This document shows, one piece after another, positions 57,122 to 64,000 of a stretch of 64,000 bases of DNA (positions are counted from its first letter, which is position 1; each line of letters starts with the position of its first letter). Source of the DNA: Cognatiluteimonas lumbrici. Its GTDB lineage: Bacteria; Pseudomonadota; Gammaproteobacteria; Xanthomonadales; Xanthomonadaceae. The position numbers and the translations under genes are program-made. Below the pieces are notes generated by a model. It did not search any database, had not been told where the DNA came from, and saw only the letters and a program-made list of their open reading frames with translations. Location: positions 1,036,906 to 1,100,905 of the forward strand of contig NZ_ML636798.1 in the NCBI RefSeq assembly GCF_006476065.1, given 5' to 3'.

Positions 57122-60100
57122 GCCTCGCCGTCCACCGGCCGGAGCCGCGCCTCGGCCTCGCGCAACTCGTGCGCGATCGCGTGCGGCGAGCGCGTGTACG
57201 GCGCCAGCAGCGCGTAGAACGCCGGCACCACGAACAGCGATAGCAGGGTCGAGAAGCCGACACCGGCGATCACCACCACGCCGATGGTGGCGCGGCTGGC
57301 CGATCCGGGGCCGCCCGCGACCACCAGCGGCACCGCGCCGACCATGGTCGCGATCGAGGTCATCAGGATCGGCCGCAGGCGCACCCCGGCCGACTCCACG
57401 ATCGCCTCGTGCACGCTGCGCCCGGCATCGCGCAGCTGGTTGGCGAACTCCACGATCAGGATGCCGTTCTTGGCCGCGAGGCCGACCAGCATGACGATGC
57501 CGATCTGCGAGAACAGGTTGAGCGTGTTGCCGGTCAGCCACAGGCCGAGCAGCGCGCCGAGCACGCCCAGCGGCACCGTCAGCATGATCACCAGCGGGTG
57601 GATGAAGCTCTCGAACTGCGCCGCCAGCACCAGGTACACCACCAGCAGCGCCAGCGCGAAGGTCAGCAGCACCGCGCTGCCGGCCTTCTGGTACTCGCGC
57701 GACTCGCCCTTCCAGTCCACCTGCGCGTACTCGGGCAGCTCGCTGCGCACCACGCCGTTGAGGAACTCGAGCGCCTCGCCCATGGTGTAGCCGGGGGCCA
57801 GGCCCGCGGTGATGGTGATCGCGCGCAGGCGGTTGAAGCGGTTGAGGCTGCCGGCCTCGGCGAGCTCGCTCAGGGTGACCAGGTTGGACAGCGGCACCAG
57901 CTCGCCGTTGCGCGCGCGCACCTGGATCGCCTTGAGGTCGGCGGGCGCGGCGCGGCCGTCGCGGCCGGCCTGCACGATCACGTCGTACTCCTCGCCGTCC
58001 TGCACGAAGGTGGTGACCCGGCGCCCGCCCATCATCGTCTCCAGCGCGCGCCCGATGTCGGTGACGCTGACGCCGATGTCGGCGGCACGCTGGCGGTCGA
58101 TGTGCACGCGCATCTGCGGGCGGGTCTCCTTGTAGTCGGAATCCACCGAGAAGAAGCCCGGGTTCTGCTCCATCCGCTGCATCACGATGTCGCGCCACTC
58201 CGCGATCTCGGCGTATTCGGGCCCGCCGAGCACGATCTGCACCGGCTGGCCGCGGCTGCCGACCAGGCCGCCGCCCACGCGCGGCTGCGCGCGCACGCCG
58301 GTGAGCCGGTCGAGGTCGCGCCGCAGCGACTCGGCGACCTCGGCGGTGGTCTGCTCGCGCTGCGTCCAGTCCTCCAGGAACACGATGACGTTGCCGGTGT
58401 GCATCTCCTCGCTCGCGCCCCAGCCGCCGGGCGCGCGGGTGTTGTAGCGGCGGATCGCGCCGCCCTCGCCGAGCCGGCTGGCGAAGATCTTCTCGACCTC
58501 CCGCACCTGCTCCACGGTGTAGTCGAAACCGGCGCCCTCGGGGCCGACGATGGACACGAAGAACGCGCCGCGGTCCTCGGCCGGCGCCAGCTCCGAGGGC
58601 ACCACTTTCACCAGCCCCCAGCTCGCGAGGCCGGCCAGCACCATCAGCCCACCGATCAGCCAGGTCCGGCCCAGCGTGCGCTGCAGCCCGCGCTTGTAGG
58701 CGTCGGCCATGCGTGCCAGCCCGGCGTTGACCCAGCGGTGCAAGCGGGTGCCCTTCTCCTCGCTGTGCGGACGCAGCAGCTTCGAGGACATCATCGGCGT
58801 CAGCGTCAGCGCGACGAACGCGGACAACGCGACCGCGCCGGCCAGCGCCACCGACAGCTCGCGGAACAGGCGGCCGGTGTTGCCTTCCATGAAGCCGACC
58901 GGCAGGAACACCGCGACCAGCACCGTGGTGGTCGCGATCACCGCGAACGCCACCTGGCGGGTGCCGCGCACAGCCGCCAGCAGCCGCGGCTCGCCCAGGT
59001 CCACGCGCCGCTGGATGTTCTCCAGCACCACGATCGCGTCGTCCACCACCAGGCCTATCGAGAGCACCAGCGCCAGCAGGGTCAGCAGGTTGATCGAGTA
59101 GCCGAACAGGTACAGCGGGATGAACGCCGCCAGCAAGCACACCGGCACGGTCAGCGCCGGGATCATCGCCGCGCGGAAGCTACCCAGGAACAGCCAGATC
59201 ACCAGCAGCACCAGCGCGATCGCCTCGGCCAAGGTCCAGTAGACGCGCTTGATCGAGGCGTCGATGAACACCGTGTCGTCGAAGGCGACGAAGATCTCCA
59301 TCCCCTCCGGCAGCGTCTTCTGGATCTCCGCCGCCTGCGCGCGCGCGGCGCGAGTGACGTCGAGCGCGTTCGCGGTCGAGGTCTTGACGATGCCCAGGCC
59401 GATGTTGGGCTGGCCGTTGCTGTGGTAGTAGGCGCGGCGCTCGGCCGAGGCCAGCTCGACGTCGGCGACGTCGCCCAGGCGCACGATGTAGCCGTCGGCG
59501 CCCTCGCGCAGCGGGATCATCTCGAAGTCGCGCGGCTCGCGGTAGTTGCGCTCCACGCGCAGGGTGAAGTCGCGCGTGCCGGACTCGATCCGGCCCGCCG
59601 GCAGCTCCACGTTCTCCGCGCGCAGCGCGGCCTCGATGTCGTTCGCGGTGATGCCGCGCGCGGCCATCGCGGCGCTGTCCAGCCAGATACGCATGGCGTA
59701 GCGCTGGCGCCCGCCGATGCGCACCTGGGCGACGCCGTCCAGGCTCGACAGGCGGTCCACGATGTAGCGGTCGGCGTAGTCCGACAGCTCCAGCGTGTCC
59801 ATCGTGGTCGAGCTCATGTTGAGCCAGATGATGGTGTCCGAATCGCTGTCGGCCTTCTCGACCTCGGGCGGGTCGGCCTCGTCCGGCATGCGGTCGGCGA
59901 CGCCGCTGATCGCGTCGCGCACGTCGTTGGCGGCGGCCTCGATGTCGCGGTTGAGGGTGAATTCCAGGGTCACCGACGCGCGCCCGTTGCGGCTGCGCGA
60001 CTGGATGGTCTCGATGCCCTCGATGCCGGACAGCGCGTCTTCCAGCACCTGGGTCACGCGGGTCTCGACCACCGCGGCCGAGGCGCCGGGGTAGTTCACG

Positions 60101-60243
60101 TCCACCGACACGATCGGCGGGTCGATCGCCGGCAGCTCGCGCAGGGTCAGGCGCGAGTACGCCATGATGCCGAGCACGATCAGCAGCAGGCTCATCACGG
60201 TGGCGAACACCGGCCGCTCGATCGAGACGTCCGAGAGTTTCAC
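57118..60243 (-). CDS. RND efflux pump inner-membrane permease (AcrB/MexF-like, HAE1)
   Basis: 1041 residues, 12 transmembrane helices and two large periplasmic loops, the standard RND size. It uses the proton gradient through the TM4 aspartates in GLVVDDAIVVLENI. Other motifs are PAIDPPIVSVDVNYPGAS, RTQ-like QSRSRNGRASVTLEF, and the C-terminal VGLAAKNGILIVEFANQLRD. It overlaps the adaptor gene by four bases. An outer-membrane factor (TolC/OprM) gene is missing from the operon, so an external one must serve. Drug, metal or solvent specificity cannot be read off. Confidence 0.95.
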   Translation of the reverse strand: MKLSDVSIERPVFATVMSLLLIVLGIMAYSRLTLRELPAIDPPIVSVDVNYPGASAAVVETRVTQVLEDALSGIEGIETIQSRSRNGRASVTLEFTLNRDIEAAANDVRDAISGVADRMPDEADPPEVEKADSDSDTIIWLNMSSTTMDTLELSDYADRYIVDRLSSLDGVAQVRIGGRQRYAMRIWLDSAAMAARGITANDIEAALRAENVELPAGRIESGTRDFTLRVERNYREPRDFEMIPLREGADGYIVRLGDVADVELASAERRAYYHSNGQPNIGLGIVKTSTANALDVTRAARAQAAEIQKTLPEGMEIFVAFDDTVFIDASIKRVYWTLAEAIALVLLVIWLFLGSFRAAMIPALTVPVCLLAAFIPLYLFGYSINLLTLLALVLSIGLVVDDAIVVLENIQRRVDLGEPRLLAAVRGTRQVAFAVIATTTVLVAVFLPVGFMEGNTGRLFRELSVALAGAVALSAFVALTLTPMMSSKLLRPHSEEKGTRLHRWVNAGLARMADAYKRGLQRTLGRTWLIGGLMVLAGLASWGLVKVVPSELAPAEDRGAFFVSIVGPEGAGFDYTVEQVREVEKIFASRLGEGGAIRRYNTRAPGGWGASEEMHTGNVIVFLEDWTQREQTTAEVAESLRRDLDRLTGVRAQPRVGGGLVGSRGQPVQIVLGGPEYAEIAEWRDIVMQRMEQNPGFFSVDSDYKETRPQMRVHIDRQRAADIGVSVTDIGRALETMMGGRRVTTFVQDGEEYDVIVQAGRDGRAAPADLKAIQVRARNGELVPLSNLVTLSELAEAGSLNRFNRLRAITITAGLAPGYTMGEALEFLNGVVRSELPEYAQVDWKGESREYQKAGSAVLLTFALALLVVYLVLAAQFESFIHPLVIMLTVPLGVLGALLGLWLTGNTLNLFSQIGIVMLVGLAAKNGILIVEFANQLRDAGRSVHEAIVESAGVRLRPILMTSIATMVGAVPLVVAGGPGSASRATIGVVVIAGVGFSTLLSLFVVPAFYALLAPYTRSPHAIAHELREAEARLRPVDGEA

Positions 60244-61325
60244 TGCCCGGTCTCCCCTGCGGCCTCCGCGGCCGGCGCGGCGCCGTCACCGCCACCGGTC
60301 GTGGTGTCCTCGATGGTCGAACCGGGGCGCAGCTTGCCGGTGCCGTCGACCACGATCCGGTCCCCCGCCTCCAGCCCGCGCAGGATCTCGACCTGGCCGG
60401 CGGCGCGCGCCCCCAGCGACACCGGCGCCTGCTCCACCGAACCGTCCTGCTTCACCCGCCAGGCGAACGAGGACTGGCCGACCTGCACGATCGCGATCTC
60501 CGGCACCAGCAGCGCCTGCCGCTCCTGCTGCTCGAGCTGCACCGTCACCAGCATGCCGGGACGCAGCAGGCGGTCGGGGTTCGGGAAGCTGGCACGCACG
60601 ACGACCGAGCGCGTGGACGGGTCGACGCGCGCATCCACGGTCTCGACGGTGCCTTCGAAGCGCCGGTCGGGCCAGGCCCCGACGCGGCCGCGCACGGTCT
60701 GGCCCGGGGCCACGTGCGCCAGCGCGCCTTCGGGCACGGGGAAGTCGACGTACATGCGGGTCAGGTCGTCCAGGGTCGCGATCGGCGTCCCCGGCGAAAC
60801 CAGCGCACCGGGGCTGACCTGGCGGATGCCGAGCACGCCCGCGAACGGCGCGCGGATGACGCGCTCGCCGAGCTGCGCCCGCACCTGCTCGACCCGCGCC
60901 CTTGCCGTGTCCCGCGCCGCGCGCTGGCTGTCGAGCTGCGAGCGCGCGATCAGTTGCTGCCCCGCCAGTTCCTGCTGGCGCCGGTACAGGCGCTCGGCCT
61001 CGGTCGCGGCCGCCTCGGCCTCGCGCAGCGCGGCCTGCTGCTGCTGCCCGGACAGGGTGACCAGCACTGCGCCCTTGCCGACCCGGTCGCCGCTTTCGAA
61101 GTGCACCTCGCGCACCACCTCGCTGACCTTGGCGGTGACCGTGATCGATTCGCGCGCACGCGCGGTGCCGATCGCCTGCAGGGTGTCGTTGAAGGCCTGC
61201 TCGCGCACCACCGTGGTGGTCACCGTGACCGCGCCCTCGCCCATGCCCTCGCGGCCGGCTTCGCCACCGCAGGCGGCGAGGGCCAGGGCCAGGATCGTGA
61301 GCAGGCAGGCGCGACGGGGGAACAT
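60240..61325 (-). CDS. RND efflux periplasmic adaptor, lipoprotein
   Basis: A 361-residue membrane-fusion protein. ATG 61325 gives a lipoprotein signal with lipobox ALAACGG. The lipoyl halves (TVTAKVSEVVREVHFESGDRVGKGAVLVTL and RAPFAGVLGIRQVSPGALVSPGTPIATL) flank an alpha-hairpin with LAGQQLIARSQLD, followed by beta-barrel and membrane-proximal domains and a Gly/Thr-rich tail. It couples the RND permease to an outer-membrane channel. It is the first gene of a three-gene operon (adaptor, permease, methyltransferase). Confidence 0.95.
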   Translation of the reverse strand: MFPRRACLLTILALALAACGGEAGREGMGEGAVTVTTTVVREQAFNDTLQAIGTARARESITVTAKVSEVVREVHFESGDRVGKGAVLVTLSGQQQQAALREAEAAATEAERLYRRQQELAGQQLIARSQLDSQRAARDTARARVEQVRAQLGERVIRAPFAGVLGIRQVSPGALVSPGTPIATLDDLTRMYVDFPVPEGALAHVAPGQTVRGRVGAWPDRRFEGTVETVDARVDPSTRSVVVRASFPNPDRLLRPGMLVTVQLEQQERQALLVPEIAIVQVGQSSFAWRVKQDGSVEQAPVSLGARAAGQVEILRGLEAGDRIVVDGTGKLRPGSTIEDTTTGGGDGAAPAAEAAGETGQ

Positions 61326-61495
61326 GGGCTTCGGTCTACGGTTGGGCGGGGAACACGCGAGTTTAACCGCGGGGATGGCCACATACCCCTGCCATCGGAC
61401 CTGCAATTCTCCACCCCCGGAAAGTCAACCGTTGGCGGCCCCGCGCGTTACGCTGCAGGCTGGCGTGACCCCCGTCGCACTCCCCGGAGGACCCG

Positions 61496-62449
61496 ATGCT
61501 CCACGACAGCATCCTCGACACCATCGGCCGCACGCCCGTCGTGCGCCTGCAGCGCATGGCACCACGCGGCGTGGAGCTCTACGCCAAGGTGGAGGCGTTC
61601 AACCCCGGCGGCTCGGTCAAGGACCGGCTGGCGCTGGCGATCATCCTCGATGCCGAGGCGCGCGGGGACCTGAAACCCGGCGACACGGTGGTGGAAGCGA
61701 CCTCGGGCAACACCGGCATCGCGCTGGCGATGGTCTGCGCCGCGCGCGGCTATCCGTTCGTGGCGGTGATGAGCGACAGCTTCTCGATCGAGCGCCGCAA
61801 GCTGATGCGCGCCTATGGTGCCCGCGTGATCCTGACCCCGGCCGCCGAGCGCGGCACCGGCATGGTGCGCCGGGCGGAGGAGCTGGCGCGGGAGCACGGC
61901 TGGTTCCTCGCCCGGCAGTTCGAGAACCCGGCCAACCCCGCCTACCACCGCGAGACCACGGCCACGGAGATCCTGCGTGACTTCGCCGGGCGCCGGCTCG
62001 ACCACTTCGTCAGCGGCTGGGGCACCGGCGGCACCCTCAGCGGCGTGGGCCAGGTGCTGCGCGCGGCGCGTCCGGGCGTGAAAGTCACCGCCTGCGAACC
62101 GGCGGGGGCGGCGCTGCTGTCGGGCGGCGAGTTCGTGCCGCACAAGATCCAGGGCTGGACCCCGGACTTCGTGCCCGCGGTGCTGGACCGCGGCGTGGTG
62201 GACGGCATCGTCACGGTGGACGACGTGGTCGCGCGCGACACCGCGCGCCGGCTGGCGCGCGAGGAAGGCATCTTCGCCGGGATCTCCTCCGGCGCCACGG
62301 TGGCCGCGGCGCTGGAGGTGGCGAAGTCCGCCGGACAGGGCTCCGTGGTCCTGGCGATGCTGCCGGATACCGGCGAGCGCTACCTGTCCACCTTCCTGTT
62401 CGAGGACGTCGCCGAGGGTTCGGACGACGCCTGGCTCGCCGGGCTCTAG
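61496..62449 (+). CDS. cysK: Cysteine synthase A (O-acetylserine sulfhydrylase)
   Basis: A 317-residue PLP enzyme. NPGGSVKDRLAL carries the Schiff-base lysine, EATSGNTGIALAMV is the substrate loop, GWGTGGTLSGVGQVL binds PLP phosphate, and GISSGATVAAAL follows. It makes cysteine from O-acetylserine and sulfide. The chain is nearer the A-type length than CysM. It starts 170 bases after the efflux adaptor start on the opposite strand, so the promoters are divergent. Its TAG shares one CTAG with the stop of convergent fba. Confidence 0.93.
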   Translation: MLHDSILDTIGRTPVVRLQRMAPRGVELYAKVEAFNPGGSVKDRLALAIILDAEARGDLKPGDTVVEATSGNTGIALAMVCAARGYPFVAVMSDSFSIERRKLMRAYGARVILTPAAERGTGMVRRAEELAREHGWFLARQFENPANPAYHRETTATEILRDFAGRRLDHFVSGWGTGGTLSGVGQVLRAARPGVKVTACEPAGAALLSGGEFVPHKIQGWTPDFVPAVLDRGVVDGIVTVDDVVARDTARRLAREEGIFAGISSGATVAAALEVAKSAGQGSVVLAMLPDTGERYLSTFLFEDVAEGSDDAWLAGL

Positions 62450-63459
62450 CCCTTCGACCAGCGGCCCAGCGCGGCGAGGCCGTTGTCGCGCGCGCGCTCG
62501 AACACCATGGCCTGGGCGTCGGCGACGTTGGCCGCAGGGTTGCCGGCCCAGATCTTCAGCGCCGCGGACTGCATCGCGCGGCCGTAGCTGAAGCTGAGCG
62601 GCCACGGGTTCGGGCCCATGCGGTTCATCGCGTCCAGGTGCGCGGTGGCGTCCTCGTCGGACTGTCCGCCGGACAGGAACACGATGCCCGGCAGGATCGC
62701 CGGGACCGCCGACTTCAGGCACATGAGGGTGGATTCGGCCACTTCCTCGACGCTGGCCTGCTCCTCGCAGTCCTTGCCCGGCAGCACCATGGACGCCTTG
62801 AGGATCGTGCCCTCGAGCATCACGCCCTGGTTGAACAGCGCGTCGAACAGCGAGCGCAGCACCACCTCGGTGACCTCGAAGCAGGTCTCGATGTCATGGC
62901 TGCCGTCCATCAGCACTTCCGGCTCGACCATCGGCACCAGGCCCTGCTCCTGGCACAGCGCGGCATAGCGGGCCAGCGCATGGCTGTTGGCCTCGATGCA
63001 GGTGCCCGACGGGATGTCCTCGCCGATGTTGATCACCGCGCGCCACTTGGCGAAACGCGCGCCGAGGCCGTAGTACTCCTTCAGCCGGTCGCGCAGGCCG
63101 TCCAGGCCCTCGGTGACCACCTCGCCCGGGAACCCGGCCAGCGGATGGGTGCCCTTGTCGACCTTGATGCCGGGGATGACGCCGGCGTCCTGCATCACCT
63201 TCGCGAACGGCACGCCGTCCCTGGTCGACTGGCGCAGGGTCTCGTCGAACAGGATCGCGCCGGAGATGTGCTCGCCCAGGCCGGGCGTGGTCAGCAGCAT
63301 CTCGCGGTAGGCGCGGCGGTTCTCCTCGGTGTTCTCCACGCCCACGCCGGCGAAGCGCTTGGCGATGGTGCCGGTGGATTCGTCGATGGCGATGATGCCC
63401 TTGCCCGGCGCGACCATGGCGCGGGCGGTGTCGGCGAGTTGTTCGATGCTCATGGTCAT
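62446..63459 (-). CDS. Class I fructose-bisphosphate aldolase
   Basis: A 337-residue eukaryote-type class I aldolase, which uses a Schiff-base lysine rather than zinc. LVAPGKGIIAIDESTGTI-like N-terminus, NRRAYREMLLTTPG, the active-site LEGTILKASMVLPG (lysine of TxLKxxM), and LSGGQSDEDATAHLDAMN are clear. It splits fructose-1,6-bisphosphate in glycolysis and works in reverse in gluconeogenesis. Starts are ATG 63459 or ATG 63453. A perfect hairpin directly before the first ATG covers the ribosome-binding region and might regulate translation. Confidence 0.95.
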   Translation of the reverse strand: MTMSIEQLADTARAMVAPGKGIIAIDESTGTIAKRFAGVGVENTEENRRAYREMLLTTPGLGEHISGAILFDETLRQSTRDGVPFAKVMQDAGVIPGIKVDKGTHPLAGFPGEVVTEGLDGLRDRLKEYYGLGARFAKWRAVINIGEDIPSGTCIEANSHALARYAALCQEQGLVPMVEPEVLMDGSHDIETCFEVTEVVLRSLFDALFNQGVMLEGTILKASMVLPGKDCEEQASVEEVAESTLMCLKSAVPAILPGIVFLSGGQSDEDATAHLDAMNRMGPNPWPLSFSYGRAMQSAALKIWAGNPAANVADAQAMVFERARDNGLAALGRWSKG

Positions 63460-63481
63460 CCGCAGTCCGGGTGGACTGCGG
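63460..63481 (-). promoter_or_regulatory. Hairpin abutting the aldolase start codon
   Basis: A perfect 9-bp stem, CCGCAGTCC / GGACTGCGG, with a 4-base loop ends immediately before the first ATG of fba. In the mRNA it would occupy the whole ribosome-binding site, which otherwise lacks a good Shine-Dalgarno. Confidence 0.55.
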
Positions 63482-63510
63482 ATTATCGCCGATATCGCGG
63501 AGGTTTTGGC

Positions 63511-64000
63511 CTAGGGACGGCGCTGGCGGTGGGCCGCGGCGTCGGCCTGCATCACCTCGCCGACCCGCTGTCGGCGATGGAACTCGCCGTGGGCCGTGAT
63601 GCTGCGGTCGGAGAAGCGCTTGATCCCCAACTGGGCCAGGCGGTCGTTGAGGTTCACGATGCGGCAGTTGCCGCCGATGTCGGCCGATGCAGCGGTCGGG
63701 TCGCCATTGAAGGTCAGGGTCGCCACGGTCACCGTGGGCACGGGGGTGCCGGCATCGGCGCGCGGCTGGAAGCGCCACTGCGCCACCGCGTCGGCGGCCG
63801 CGCGCGCGAACGCTTCCCAGTAGGCGGGATCGGTCTGCCGGCTACCCGCACTGCTCCACTGCTGCAACACGCGGAAATGGGCGGTGCTGCCGTCCGGCTC
63901 GATCCGGTACCCGAGCGCGACGCAGACATTGTCCCCGCGGCTGGCCTGGGTGGCCGGATAGACGGGGGTGGCGAGCGTCGTGCCGTCCTCCAGCATCCAC
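63511..64000 (-). CDS. TonB C-terminal-like exported protein, 5' end cut by the window
   Basis: At least 162 residues, open to the window edge. The ATG at 63996 is probably internal, because codons continue beyond it. The pattern VYPATQASRGDNVCVALGYRIEPDGSTAHFRVLQQWSS...FARAAADAVAQWRFQPRADAGTPVPTVTVATLTF follows the TonB_C layout: a PxYP start, periplasmic strands, then AVxxWxFxP and a final strand. A ~50-residue basic tail (RQRVGEVMQADAAAHRQRRP) is added. Possibly an energy-transducer-like protein lacking the classical role, as many xanthomonad paralogues do. Confidence 0.6.
   Translation of the reverse strand, partial: WMLEDGTTLATPVYPATQASRGDNVCVALGYRIEPDGSTAHFRVLQQWSSAGSRQTDPAYWEAFARAAADAVAQWRFQPRADAGTPVPTVTVATLTFNGDPTAASADIGGNCRIVNLNDRLAQLGIKRFSDRSITAHGEFHRRQRVGEVMQADAAAHRQRRP

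Overview
The window is a GC-rich, gene-dense chromosomal segment of a gammaproteobacterium, most likely of the Xanthomonadaceae/Lysobacteraceae (Lysobacter- or Luteimonas-like). This is inferred from the near-saturated G/C third positions, TonB-dependent uptake, tandem M13 peptidases, a class I (eukaryote-type) fructose-bisphosphate aldolase, a SAH riboswitch before ahcY, and palindromic TGTAGGAGC intergenic repeats. It is mostly core genome: no phage, transposase, integrase or CRISPR array was seen. No gene-free stretch exceeds 300 bases. Bases 1-85 hold nothing recognisable beyond a short GC palindrome.

Layout. 0-3 kb: tRNA-Val, uvrB, a type IV pilus-like pseudopilin, tRNA-Asn. 3-7.4 kb: two exported M13 metallopeptidases. 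7.4-14.1 kb: relA, hrpA, dps. 14.2-26.2 kb: a four-gene minus-strand cluster, about 12 kb, encoding exported DUF11-type repeat proteins and one giant outer-membrane barrel. It is the least explained and most interesting part of the window. 26.4-32.3 kb: recQ, a UPF0016 cation exporter, a degenerate GGDEF protein, and a nucleoside transporter with a PfkB sugar kinase. 32.3-35.5 kb: a Fur-box-controlled TonB siderophore receptor with a PepSY membrane protein. 35.5-43 kb: dusB, a DUF457-type membrane protein, and the activated-methyl cycle genes metK, ahcY and metF. Within that stretch lie an unknown periplasmic protein and a MarR regulator with a cysteine cluster. 43-47.4 kb: two related small exported proteins, a two-component system, a RimK-like ligase and tRNA-Gly. 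47.4-53.4 kb: an esterase autotransporter, thiS-thiG, trmB, an SLC13/RCK transporter and a Rieske ferredoxin. 53.4-64 kb: a small membrane protein, a FAH-family hydrolase, mscL, an M28 peptidase, an RND efflux pair with a coupled methyltransferase, cysK, class I fba, and a TonB-like fragment cut by the window end.

Regulation visible in the sequence. metK and ahcY share a long inverted-repeat operator, and ahcY also has a SAH riboswitch, so SAM/SAH recycling appears controlled twice. The siderophore receptor promoter has a perfect palindromic Fur-like box filling its spacer. Several genes show a -10 element six bases before the start codon, which predicts leaderless mRNAs. The dispersed TGTAGGAGC repeats abut genes so closely that they supply the stop codon of four genes and the -10 box of two others.
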